From: CAYGWX01 sp964353855 [NCBI: uncultured bacterium]
GTDB lineage: Bacteria > Edwardsbacteria > CAYGWX01
Direction: 5' to 3'
DNA: 64,000 nucleotides
NCBI GenBank assembly: GCA_964353855.1
Contig: CAYGWX010000002.1
Coordinates: 89,523 to 153,522 of the forward strand
The translations under genes and the position numbers were made by a program. Of this stretch, positions 8,383 through 15,861 are shown in pieces. The notes under the pieces were generated by a model, which saw only the letters and a program-made list of their open reading frames with translations, searched no databases and was not told where the DNA came from. Within the stretch, counting starts at the first letter, position 1. Every line of letters begins with the position of its first letter.

Positions 8383-8406
8383 AATGCAAATTGCAAAATA
8401 AAAAAT
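8362..8406. repeat. Short AT-rich TTGCAAAATG-type repeat between waaA and lpxK
   Basis: A string of CAAATCGAAAATTGTAAAATGCAAATTGCAAAAT-like words crosses the waaA stop codon. A similar string (TTTAAATTGTAAAATG) lies between proS and ruvB at 11320-11340. Such words are not coding and contrast with the GC-rich flanks. Confidence 0.6.
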
Positions 8407-8421
8407 GAAGGAAGAACAACC

Positions 8422-9498
8422 TTGAGACTGTGGGAGAGGGCACAGGACCCGAAGGAGAGAGGCCTGGGCCTGGTTTTATTCCGCCTGGTCCTCACCTTCC
8501 TGGCGCTCCTTTATGGCCTAGGGGTCCGGCTCAGGAATATATTCTACGATAAGGGTCTCCTGCGCACTCACCAGCTCTCCGGTTTCGTCATCAGCGTCGG
8601 CAACCTTACGGTGGGCGGGACGGGAAAGACACCGGTCGTCATGCACCTGGCCAAGATGTTCGCGGCCAAAGGGAAAAAGGTCGCCGTGCTCACCAGGGGG
8701 TACGCCCGGAAAGGACAAGAACCGTTCCGGGTGGTCAAAGCGAACGATTCGGCCCGGGAGGTCGGAGACGAGCCGCTCATGATGGCCAGGAGGCTTGACC
8801 CGATACCGGTTGTCGTGGGAAAGGACAGAGTTCGGAGCGGATCATGGGCGATTAAGAACCTGGGCGCCGACACCCTGCTCCTGGATGACGGGTTCCAGTA
8901 TCGCAAGCTCAAGAAGGACGTGGAGATCGTGTTGTTGGATGCCACCAATCCGTTCGGGAACAAGCGCCTGCTGCCCAGGGGCATCCTGCGCGAGCCGGCC
9001 TCCTCGCTCCACCGGGCGGACGGGGTGCTCTTGACAAAAATCGAGCAATGTGAGATAACTAATAGCAAATCGGAGCTGGAAGAGCGGCTCCGAAGGCTCC
9101 ATCCCAGGGCGGCCATCGCCCGGATCGCCTATGTCCCCAAGTCCTTGAAACGCCTGGGGAAAGAGGAGGCCCTTGCCGTTTCCGAGCTGGCCGGAAAGGC
9201 CGTGGCCGCCTTCTCGGGCCTGGCGTCCCCGGCTTCGTTCCGGAGGACCCTGGAAGGCTTGAACGCCAGGATCGTTCTGGAGAAGCGGTTTCCCGACCAT
9301 CATTACTACACTGGCGACGAGGTCCGCAGGCTCGTCGAGGAAGCCAGGAAGGCCGGGGCCTGGGGCCTGGTCACGACCGAGAAGGATGCGGTCCGGATTC
9401 CACCGATAACGGATGCGGCCCTGCCGATCTGGATATTAACCCTTGAGATGGACGTGCGCTCGGGAAGCGCCGACCTCGAACCCTTGCTTCGACTGTAG
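8422..9498 (+). CDS. lpxK: Tetraacyldisaccharide 4'-kinase
   Basis: 358 residues from TTG at 8422. The ATP-binding P-loop is GNLTVGGTGKTP (60-71). LTRGYARK, GDEPLMMAR, VVVGKDRV and LLLDDGFQYRKLKKDVEIVLLDA follow in the usual order. LpxK phosphorylates the disaccharide 1-phosphate at the 4' position to give lipid IVA, acting at the cytoplasmic face of the inner membrane. Length is normal. It closes the lipid A block. The next 80 bp hold a short TAGACTG repeat rather than a clear terminator. Confidence 0.95.
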   Translation: MRLWERAQDPKERGLGLVLFRLVLTFLALLYGLGVRLRNIFYDKGLLRTHQLSGFVISVGNLTVGGTGKTPVVMHLAKMFAAKGKKVAVLTRGYARKGQEPFRVVKANDSAREVGDEPLMMARRLDPIPVVVGKDRVRSGSWAIKNLGADTLLLDDGFQYRKLKKDVEIVLLDATNPFGNKRLLPRGILREPASSLHRADGVLLTKIEQCEITNSKSELEERLRRLHPRAAIARIAYVPKSLKRLGKEEALAVSELAGKAVAAFSGLASPASFRRTLEGLNARIVLEKRFPDHHYYTGDEVRRLVEEARKAGAWGLVTTEKDAVRIPPITDAALPIWILTLEMDVRSGSADLEPLLRL

Positions 9499-9524
9499 AC
9501 TGTGGACGGTAGACCGTAGACTGA
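9494..9524. repeat. TAGACTGTGGACGGTAGACCGTAGACTG short repeat
   Basis: Three imperfect copies of GTAGAC(T/C) just after the lpxK stop. It belongs to the same class of intergenic short repeats seen after 16276 (CCGTTAGACGG) and 16427 (GGCGTGA). Confidence 0.5.
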
Positions 9525-9585
9525 GGGCCACGGTGTTCGTTACGATCCATTTCAACCCGTTACCATCAATGACAAGGATTTAGGA

Positions 9586-11310
9586 ATGCGCTGGTCCCAG
9601 GCTTTTCTGCCGACCTTCAAGGAAGTCCCCTCGGACGCCGAGGAACTGTCCCATCAACTGATGCTCCGCAGCGGGCAGATGAGGCCTCTGACCGCCGGGG
9701 TCTATTCCTACCTGCCCCTGGGCTGGCGGGCGATCCGCAAGGCGATGTCCATCATCCGGGAGGAGATGGACCGCATCGGAGGCCAGGAGTTCATGCTCCC
9801 GGTCCTGGCCCCGGCCGAGATCTGGAACGAGACCGGACGGCTCAAGGCCCACGGGGACCTGATGTTCAAGCTCAAGGACCGCAAGCAGCGGGAGCTTTGC
9901 CTCTGCCCGACCCACGAGGAGATCATCGTATCCATCGCCCGGGACCAGGTGCGCTCCTGGCGGGTCCTGCCCCAGATCTGGTATCAGATCCAGACCAAGT
10001 TCCGGGACGAGCTCCGGCCCCGCTCCGGAGTCCTGCGGGCCCGGCAGTTCACGATGAAGGATGCCTACAGCCTGGGCGCGGACGAGAAGCATCTCGACGA
10101 GAGCTATGAGCTCCACCGCACAGCCTACGAGAGAATCTTCACACGCTGCGGCCTGTCCTTCGTCACGGTCAAGGCCTCATCGGGCCTGATGGGCGGCTCG
10201 GCCTCTGAGGAGTTCATGGTCCAAGCCGCGGCAGGCGAGGACACCATCGTGCGCTGCACGGCCTGCTCCTATGCCGCGAACACCGAGGTGGCCATGAGCC
10301 GGATGTCCAAGATCGAAGGCCATGACGGAGCCTTGGAGGAGGTCCACACCCCGGGATACCGCACCGTGGAGGAGGTCTCGGGGTTCCTCAAAGTGAAGCC
10401 GGAGCAGTTGATGAAGAGCTTGGTAATCATCCATCAGGAGAAGCCGGCCTTCATCCTGGTCCGGGGGGACGATGAGATGAACGAGTCCAAGGTCACCTCG
10501 GCCCTGGGCGGGGAATGGAGGCCGGCCGAGCCCCAGGAGGTGCTGGCCCTGTGCCAGGCCAACGTAGGGTACGTCAGCCCGGTCGGGATCAAAGACGTAC
10601 GCATCCTCGCGGACCTGAGGCTGGAAGGGGCTGTGGGATTAGTGAGCGGGGCGAACAAGGAGGAGTACCACCTCAGGAACATTAACCTGGCCCGGGACGT
10701 GAAGGTGGAGAAGTTCGCGGACCTCCGCTCAATCAAGGACGGAGAGGCCTGCCCGAAATGCGGGAAGCCCCTGGCCATGGTGCGGGTGATCGAGCTGGGG
10801 CACATCTTCAAGCTGGGGCTCAAATACTCCACGGCCATGAACGCGACGTTCCAGGACGCCGAGGGGAACGAGAAGCCCATCGTGATGGGGAGCTACGGCA
10901 TCGGGGTGGAGCGGATCATCGCCTCGGCCATCGAGCAGGAGAGCGGGCACGACAAGGACGGGATCATCTGGCCGATGTCCCTCGCGCCTTATCAGGTCCT
11001 GGTCCTGCCCATCAACATGAGCCACAAGGAGACCGTGGACACGGCCGAGGTAATCTACCGGGATTGCCAGGAGGCCGGGATCGAGGTCCTCCTGGACGAC
11101 CGGGACGACCGGCCGGGAGTGAAGTTTAAGGACGCAGACTTAATAGGCATCCCGATCCGAGTGACCATCGGGGAGAAGACCCTGGCCGAGGGCAAGGTGG
11201 AGGTGAAGCTCCGCAGGGAAAAGGCTCCGGCGAAGATAGCGGCGGAGGAAGCCGCGCCCAGGGTCAAGGCTATGATCGCTGAGGAGCTGAAAAGACTCAA
11301 TGCAAAATGA
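9586..11310 (+). CDS. proS: Prolyl-tRNA synthetase, bacterial type
   Basis: 574 residues, ATG at 9586 after AAGGATTTAGGA. It charges tRNA-Pro with proline. Class II motifs are present: motif 2 region with FRDELRPRSGVLRARQF, and motif 3 with GSYGIGVERIIA. An editing (INS) domain lies between about residues 225 and 390 and an anticodon-binding domain follows (LDDRDDRPGVKFKDADLIG). The length of about 570 is normal for the bacterial type with editing domain. Two tRNA-Pro genes lie elsewhere in the window (48852 and 49776). Confidence 0.96.
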   Translation: MRWSQAFLPTFKEVPSDAEELSHQLMLRSGQMRPLTAGVYSYLPLGWRAIRKAMSIIREEMDRIGGQEFMLPVLAPAEIWNETGRLKAHGDLMFKLKDRKQRELCLCPTHEEIIVSIARDQVRSWRVLPQIWYQIQTKFRDELRPRSGVLRARQFTMKDAYSLGADEKHLDESYELHRTAYERIFTRCGLSFVTVKASSGLMGGSASEEFMVQAAAGEDTIVRCTACSYAANTEVAMSRMSKIEGHDGALEEVHTPGYRTVEEVSGFLKVKPEQLMKSLVIIHQEKPAFILVRGDDEMNESKVTSALGGEWRPAEPQEVLALCQANVGYVSPVGIKDVRILADLRLEGAVGLVSGANKEEYHLRNINLARDVKVEKFADLRSIKDGEACPKCGKPLAMVRVIELGHIFKLGLKYSTAMNATFQDAEGNEKPIVMGSYGIGVERIIASAIEQESGHDKDGIIWPMSLAPYQVLVLPINMSHKETVDTAEVIYRDCQEAGIEVLLDDRDDRPGVKFKDADLIGIPIRVTIGEKTLAEGKVEVKLRREKAPAKIAAEEAAPRVKAMIAEELKRLNAK

Positions 11311-11334
11311 GCAGTTAGCATTTTAAATTGTAAA

Positions 11335-12360
11335 ATGAAAGAAGAAACCACCAAACGTATCACTGCTCCTGATAGACTGCCTGAGGAGCTGGAGTTCGAT
11401 CAGACGGTCCGGCCCACGACCCTGGAGGAGTTCGTGGGGCAGGAGAAGTTAAAAGCGAAGTTGGGCATCGCGATGGCCGCGACCAAGGCCCGGGGCGAAG
11501 CCCTGGACCACATCCTGTTCTACGGCCCGCCGGGACTGGGCAAGACCACGCTGGCGACGATCATGGCCCATGAGTTAGGCGTGGGCATCAAGACCACGAG
11601 CGGGCCGGTCTTAGAGCGGCCCTACGACCTGGTCGGCCCGCTGTCCAACTTAGAGCCCCGCGAGGTGCTGTTCATCGACGAGGTCCACCGCACCAACCAC
11701 GTGGTGGAGGAGTACCTCTACTCCGCGATGGAGGATTTCAAGATAGACATCATGGTGGACAAGGGCCCGGCGGCGCGCTCGGTCAAGCTGACCCTCAACC
11801 CCTTCACCCTGATCGGGGCCACGACCCGGGCGGGCCTGCTTTCCTCGCCCATGCGGGCGCGGTTCGGGATCACCGAGAGGCTGGATTATTACCCCGCCGA
11901 GGACCTGTACAAGATCGTCCTGCGCTCATCCCGGATCCTGGGGGTGGAGGTCAATCCCGAAGGGGCGATGGAGATCGCCAAGAGAAGCCGGGGCACCCCG
12001 CGCGTGGCCAACCGCCTGCTCCGCAGGGTGAGGGACTTCGCCCAGATCAAGACCGGCGGCAAGATCGATAAAGACACCGCCCAGAAGGCCCTGGCGATGT
12101 GGGAGGTGGACGAGATCGGGCTGGACGAGATGGACAAGAGGGTCCTGGACACGATCATCTCCAAGTTCCAAGGGGGCCCGGTGGGTCTTAATACCTACGC
12201 CGTGGCCGTGGGCGAGGAGGCCGAGACCCTCGAAGAGGTCTACGAGCCGTTCCTCATCCAGCAGGGCTTCCTCAAGCGCACCCCCCGCGGCCGGGAAGCC
12301 ACCGAGCGGGCCTACAAGCACTTCGGCATCCCCTGGGACGGACAGGGAAAACTGCTTTAA
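11335..12360 (+). CDS. ruvB: Holliday junction branch migration DNA helicase RuvB
   Basis: 341 residues. Walker [10 protein letters not shown] (64-72), Walker B LFIDEVHR, sensor 1 GATTRAG and the arginine-finger region PMRARFGI are intact. The C-terminal winged helix ends with [19 protein letters not shown]. RuvB is the hexameric motor driving branch migration with RuvA, and RuvC cuts the junction; neither is in view. The ATG is 24 bp after proS, behind a TTTAAATTGTAAAATG-type repeat and without a good ribosome site. A strong terminator follows. Confidence 0.96.
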   Translation: MKEETTKRITAPDRLPEELEFDQTVRPTTLEEFVGQEKLKAKLGIAMAATKARGEALDHILFYGPPGLGKTTLATIMAHELGVGIKTTSGPVLERPYDLVGPLSNLEPREVLFIDEVHRTNHVVEEYLYSAMEDFKIDIMVDKGPAARSVKLTLNPFTLIGATTRAGLLSSPMRARFGITERLDYYPAEDLYKIVLRSSRILGVEVNPEGAMEIAKRSRGTPRVANRLLRRVRDFAQIKTGGKIDKDTAQKALAMWEVDEIGLDEMDKRVLDTIISKFQGGPVGLNTYAVAVGEEAETLEEVYEPFLIQQGFLKRTPRGREATERAYKHFGIPWDGQGKLL

Positions 12361-12410
12361 CCTTTTTTGGGATTTCAGAATCCGGATTTCGGAATAAAGA
12401 CCCCAAAGGC

Positions 12411-12448
12411 CCCCTTATCTAACCCTACTCAGATAAGGGGTCTTTTTC
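12411..12448 (+). terminator. Rho-independent terminator after ruvB
   Basis: CCCCTTATCT (12411-12420) pairs with AGATAAGGGG (12431-12440) over an 10-nt loop, followed by TCTTTTT. The stem is also the distal end of the dispersed structured repeat (copy A). Confidence 0.8.
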
Positions 12449-12611
12449 CACTTTTTCGCGTAAGTAGCTCCGACAATCCTCAGTGACGTACTCTGAACGT
12501 AAAAGCCCCCTTTAAGGGGGACCTCCGAAAAGCCTATGAAAACGGAAGGGGTTTCCGAGGTATTCACGCCGTACTCACGCCGTATTCACGCGCTCCCCTC
12601 CCCCTTACCCC
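12421..12611 (-). repeat. Dispersed structured repeat, copy A (inverted orientation)
   Basis: Read on the minus strand from 12611: a G-rich arm, three 11-bp units CGTGAATACGG / CGTGAGTACGG / CGTGAATACCT (12557-12592 region), CGGAAACCCC, a CCCCCTTTAAGGGGG hairpin followed by CTTTTACG, a small ACGT...ACGT hairpin, then AGCTACTTACGCGAAAAAGTGGAAAAAG and CCCCTTATC. The order and many words match copies B (32549-32745) and C (41511-41698). It holds no open frame worth calling. It fills most of the 530-bp gap between ruvB and the pentapeptide gene. Confidence 0.85.
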
Positions 12612-12743
12612 ATTTTTCGAACCAAAGATTTTTAAAAAAAGCCGAAAGTATGCCACTTTGACACACACATTGAGAAACAATTCACAATAAAAGGGCTTAG
12701 AAGCCACGTCCTGTACCCACCCCAAGATAATCTTCGACCCCCC

Positions 12744-12772
12744 TTGACTTTAACCACAAGAAAGCCTATAAT
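12744..12772 (+). promoter_or_regulatory. Promoter of the pentapeptide-channel gene
   Basis: TTGACT (12744-12749), 17 bp, TATAAT (12767-12772), a near-consensus site. Transcription would begin near 12779, leaving a leader of about 114 nt. Confidence 0.8.
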
Positions 12773-12812
12773 ACCAGTCAGATACTACACACTGGCAACA
12801 CCCCCCGGGGTC

Positions 12813-12838
12813 ACGCCGAGTCCCCGAGGTCTCGGCGT
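12813..12838 (+). promoter_or_regulatory. Hairpin in the leader of the pentapeptide-channel gene
   Basis: ACGCCGAG (12813-12820) and CTCGGCGT (12831-12838) form a perfect 8-bp stem with a 10-nt loop, directly preceded by CCCCCCGGGG. There is no T-run, so it is more likely an RNA stability or translation element than a terminator. Confidence 0.5.
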
Positions 12839-12892
12839 AGTGCATTTATGAAATGAAACTACAGAGGCTGAAAGGTAGAAAGAAGGAAGAAA

Positions 12893-14236
12893 ATGAAAAA
12901 GGACAGCACGATCCTATGGTCATTATTCAGTACACTATGCCTTATCACCCTTAGCCAGACGACCTCCTTTTCTCAGGACAAGTCTTCCATTCTTTTTAAT
13001 TGGAAAGATTGGGGGAAGTGCTCTGAACAGGAAAGAGACAGTTTGCGATCACGATGGACGGATGAGAAAATCCCAAAAGTAGTGAGCGCGTTAAAAACAG
13101 GCACCCAACTCCCCGATTATGTAACCAAAATCAGCGTTAGAAACTGTTCAGCAGGCTACGATTTAAGGGGCATTCAGCTTATTGATAAAAATTTAGATTC
13201 AGTGGTTCTGAGCCATGCGTATTTAGACGGGGCTAATTTGACCATCTCACATTTAATATTAGCCGTCTTTGATTCGAGTTCTCTTAATTACGCAATTCTA
13301 CAAGGGGCCAATCTACAGGGAGCCGATCTACAGAATGCAAATCTGAAATTGGCCCATCTCGAGAAGGCGAATCTTCAAGGGGCCTACCTATGGTATGCAA
13401 ACCTGCAAGGGGCCAATTTACAGGAAACGATTCTACAAGGGGCCAAACTATGGCATGCAAATCTTCAGGGAGCAATACTCAGACATACCAATTTAAAAGA
13501 AGCCGACTTATTTACAGTACGTTTTGACACGACAGACCTTTGGCTAACCAACCTTGGCGAGGCACAAAACATAAGAGATATCGTATGGGGAGATAGCCAC
13601 CATGATCGCTACTTAATATATGGAGAAATAATAGGAGATACCGTAACTAATGTAAGCCATCGGGAAGAAGCCTTTCGGCATGCCGAAAATTCCTATCGCG
13701 ATTTGAAGTCTTTATATAAAAAAGAAGGAATGGAAGAAGTCGCAAACGAGTTCAATTTTAGGGAAAATGAGGTGAAGACTAAACGTTTTACCTGGTATCA
13801 TTCCCCTCCCAATAATCGTATCTTACGTTATTTCTTTCTGAATTTGACTTACGGTTACGGCTCAAAACCTTTCCGGCTCTTTTGGTACTCCCTCGTTATT
13901 GTAGTTGTATTCGCGCTAATCTTCCTTTTCCAAACCCTCTTACCTAATTGTAAATCGGGCATTCAACTCATCCAGGGGGAAGATGGGGAAAAGAGAATGG
14001 TTGATTTGAAATGGAGAAAAGGTTTTTTGCTTTGGGATTGTATATATTTCAGCGCGCTTTCCTTCTGCACGTTTGGCTACGGGGCATTACAACCAAGGCA
14101 GTGGTTGCAATTCTTTCGACTAGAGCCCTTAGAATTTAAGCCAATCCGTTATGCGCGAGTATTAGTTGGCTTTGAAGCAGGCCTTGGTATCTACCTCTTC
14201 GCACTTCTTGTGATAGTGTTATTTGGAAGAGGATAA
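12893..14236 (+). CDS. Exported pentapeptide-repeat protein with C-terminal K+-channel-like pore
   Basis: 447 residues, ATG at 12893 after GAAGGAAGAAA. A signal peptide (first about 28) leads to a domain ending in about 25 pentapeptide repeats (A(N/D)LXX; roughly 95-225), which fold as a right-handed beta-helix. A linker follows, then a membrane helix (about 330-352), a pore-like segment with SFCTFGYG (390-397) and a final helix (about 425-445). TFGYG resembles the TVGYG selectivity filter of two-helix potassium channels (Ion_trans_2 family). Topology would place the beta-helix outside the cytoplasm. The gene is distinctly AT-richer than its surroundings and stands alone behind a near-consensus promoter, suggesting transfer. 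Ion selectivity is not proven. Confidence 0.75.
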   Translation: MKKDSTILWSLFSTLCLITLSQTTSFSQDKSSILFNWKDWGKCSEQERDSLRSRWTDEKIPKVVSALKTGTQLPDYVTKISVRNCSAGYDLRGIQLIDKNLDSVVLSHAYLDGANLTISHLILAVFDSSSLNYAILQGANLQGADLQNANLKLAHLEKANLQGAYLWYANLQGANLQETILQGAKLWHANLQGAILRHTNLKEADLFTVRFDTTDLWLTNLGEAQNIRDIVWGDSHHDRYLIYGEIIGDTVTNVSHREEAFRHAENSYRDLKSLYKKEGMEEVANEFNFRENEVKTKRFTWYHSPPNNRILRYFFLNLTYGYGSKPFRLFWYSLVIVVVFALIFLFQTLLPNCKSGIQLIQGEDGEKRMVDLKWRKGFLLWDCIYFSALSFCTFGYGALQPRQWLQFFRLEPLEFKPIRYARVLVGFEAGLGIYLFALLVIVLFGRG

Positions 14237-14267
14237 CCCGCGGGCTAATTGTCACACCCCTCGGGCT

Positions 14268-14536
14268 GGGTCTCGGCGCCATGAATCAAATCCTCCTGAT
14301 GCCGAGGCTCCGATTCAAGCCGCCCTTCTCAATGCGGAGCGCGGAACGCGGAGTGCGGAGGAAACGACAAGAAACACACACCCCCTACCCCCTCTTCTTA
14401 GAGGGGATAAAAGACACTGGATTCCCGCCTTCGCCCCGAAAGTCCGAGGGCCCCGATAAGTCGGGATCTTCGCTATGCTACGACAGGCAGGATGACGGGA
14501 ATAAGAAGAGAGATGCTGAAACGAGTTCAGCATGAC
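14268..14536. repeat. Intergenic tract of dispersed short repeats
   Basis: This stretch has no credible gene. It contains AATGCGGAGCGCGGAACGCGGAGTGCGG (split words of GCGGA-type also found in the glmM-like gene), CACTGGATTCCCGCC...GGATGACGGG and CCGAAAGTCCGAGGGC (also at 16593 and 46252). It ends with GAGATGCTGAAACGAGTTC. The overlapping open frames through it are repeat translations. Confidence 0.65.
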
Positions 14537-14548
14537 GGGCTCTGATGT

Positions 14549-14600
14549 GAGGGCGGGGCGAAGGGCCTTGCCCCTTTTTCTTTGCCTTTCTTGTTGACCC
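14549..14600. repeat. Left direct repeat flanking the toxin-antitoxin pair
   Basis: A 28-bp block (14549-14576; GAGGGCGGGGCG then AAGGGCCTTGCCCCTT) is identical to 15270-15297. Similarity continues weakly through TTTGCC to GTTGACCCC. The block forms a GC-rich hairpin followed by T-rich sequence and may act as a terminator for upstream transcription. Confidence 0.8.
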
Positions 14601-14604
14601 CGCC

Positions 14605-14634
14605 TTGACAGACCTCCCTTCCTTGGGTTATACT
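14605..14634 (+). promoter_or_regulatory. Promoter of the toxin-antitoxin operon
   Basis: TTGACA (14605-14610), 18 bp, TATACT (14629-14634). Transcription near 14641 favours translation start at ATG 14673 rather than 14646. Confidence 0.75.
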
Positions 14635-14672
14635 AATGAAACGAGATGATGAGGAAAAGGGAAAGCGATTCC

Positions 14673-14879
14673 ATGCCCAAAGTGAATTCCAAAAAGCCCA
14701 GCTACGTGAAAATCTCCCGACGCACCTGGGAGTCCGCCCGATCCGATCCCGGGCTGGCCGAGCTGATCGAGGAGCTGGAGGACCGGGAGGACCTCCACCG
14801 GGCCAAGGAGAGGGCTACCGGGGTCATCTCCCGCGAACGCTACCTCGCCTCGCGCAAGCGCCGGGACCTGGGTGTATAA
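14673..14879 (+). CDS. Antitoxin-like small protein of a ParE/RelE-type module
   Basis: 68 residues from ATG 14673, with GGAAAG upstream. An in-frame ATG at 14646 is almost at the predicted transcription start. The product is charged and helical (AELIEELEDREDLHRAKER) and ends SRERYLASRKRRDLGV. It overlaps the toxin gene by 8 bp, the usual antitoxin-first order. I do not recognise a DNA-binding fold; assignment rests on size, position and partner. In this class the antitoxin binds the toxin and often represses the shared promoter. Confidence 0.7.
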   Translation: MPKVNSKKPSYVKISRRTWESARSDPGLAELIEELEDREDLHRAKERATGVISRERYLASRKRRDLGV

Positions 14880-15123
14880 GGTCTTCTTCGAACACCAGGC
14901 CGCCCGCGAACTGGATGCCCTGCCCTTAGAAGTCTTCCGCCGGGTGGACTCGGCCATCGGACATCTCGGCACAGACCCCAGGCCTCCGGGATGCCTGAAG
15001 CTGAGCGAGCGGGAAGGCTACCGCATCCGCATCCGCAAATACCGCGTCCTGTATGAAATAGACGACCGGGCCAAGACGGTCACCATCTACCGCGTGAAGC
15101 ATCGCAGCCAGGCTTATCGGTAA
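14872..15123 (+). CDS. ParE/RelE-superfamily toxin
   Basis: 83 residues from GTG at 14872, inside the antitoxin's end. The pattern VFFEHQAARELDALP, then DSAIGHLGTDPRPPG, KLSEREGYRIRIRKYRVLYEID and VTIYRVKHRSQAYR is the RelE/ParE fold signature. In RelE-like members it cuts mRNA in the ribosome; in ParE-like members it poisons gyrase. The RxxxYRVLYEI and VKHRxxAYR blocks fit RelE-type mRNA interferases better, but activity is not shown. The pair lies between two direct repeats. Confidence 0.88.
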   Translation: MYKVFFEHQAARELDALPLEVFRRVDSAIGHLGTDPRPPGCLKLSEREGYRIRIRKYRVLYEIDDRAKTVTIYRVKHRSQAYR

Positions 15124-15269
15124 GGCCGTAACGCCATCACGAACCCCTCCCCGCAAGGGAGGGATTCTCGTTCCTGCCTCTGATCCCCTTCCTTAACAAA
15201 TGCTGGATCGCAGGGCTACGGTGAAAAATCAGATGGGGTCCAAGGGGTCCAGGGGTCAAGGGTTCAAGA

Positions 15270-15322
15270 GAGGGCGGGGCGAAGGGCCTTGCCCCTTATT
15301 TATTGCCCCCGTAGTTGACCCC
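15270..15322. repeat. Right direct repeat flanking the toxin-antitoxin pair
   Basis: The 28-bp block 15270-15297 repeats 14549-14576 exactly, with continued similarity to GTTGACCCC. Here the TTGACC at the end serves as the -35 box for the next gene. Confidence 0.8.
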
Positions 15323-15344
15323 GGATTGCCGGTTGTGATATAGT
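15315..15344 (+). promoter_or_regulatory. Promoter of the secreted VOC gene and downstream operon
   Basis: TTGACC (15315-15320), 18 bp, TATAGT (15339-15344). It would drive 15382 onward, including the NYN, glmM-like and glmS genes, which are closely spaced. Confidence 0.65.
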
Positions 15345-15381
15345 ATAGGATTATGGAAGCCATCGCGGAAAAGGAGGGAGA

Positions 15382-15861
15382 TTGAAAAAGGCCCTGAGCG
15401 TTTTCATCCTCCTGGGAATCCTGGCGATGCAGCTTTGGGCGGGGGACCCTGCAGGCTCGAAAGGAGGCCCCCCAAAAGGGGAGAAAGCCCTGTTCGAGAG
15501 CATCCGGACCGTGGCGGTCTACGTCACGGACCTGGGGCGGGCGAAGACGTTCTACACCGAGGTGCTGGGGTTCGAAGTCAGTGCCGAGGTCACCCCGACC
15601 CTGTGCTTCCTCAGGTCGCGGTCAGGAAAGATTTCCATCGACCTCGAAGGCGGACAGAAGCCGTCGAAGACCGATTCCAAGACCGTGCGCCTGAGCTTTT
15701 TCCTCCAGACCGAGCAGTCCGCGAAGGACGTCCATAAGGCGCTCAAGGCCAGGGGGGTCAAGCTCCTCCAGGAGGCCCCGGAGCCGGTGGACGAGAACAC
15801 CTCCTGCTTCCAGTTCGAAGACCCGGACGGAAACATCCTGGAAGTCTCAGGCAAACCGTGA
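15382..15861 (+). CDS. Exported VOC (glyoxalase/dioxygenase) fold protein
   Basis: 159 residues from TTG at 15382 after AAGGAGGGAGA. The first 20 residues (KKALSVFILLGILAMQLWAG) are a signal peptide. The rest is a single vicinal-oxygen-chelate module: VAVYVTDLGRAKTFYTEVLGF and FQFEDPDGNILEVSG, the usual beginning and end. The final EDPDGNILE carries the conserved metal-ligand glutamate. Most VOC proteins act in the cytoplasm on small electrophiles or antibiotics, so export is unusual. The substrate is unknown. The stop overlaps the next start by 4 bp. Confidence 0.8.
   Translation: MKKALSVFILLGILAMQLWAGDPAGSKGGPPKGEKALFESIRTVAVYVTDLGRAKTFYTEVLGFEVSAEVTPTLCFLRSRSGKISIDLEGGQKPSKTDSKTVRLSFFLQTEQSAKDVHKALKARGVKLLQEAPEPVDENTSCFQFEDPDGNILEVSGKP

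Noticed and set aside
12830-14280. GGTCTCGGCG at both sides of the pentapeptide gene as insertion-site duplication
   Set aside because: Ten bases only, in different sequence contexts (one inside a hairpin), and no transposase or ends are visible; chance is likely.
14223-14535. Two overlapping frames of about 80 codons after the pentapeptide gene
   Set aside because: They translate dispersed intergenic repeats and have no ribosome site.
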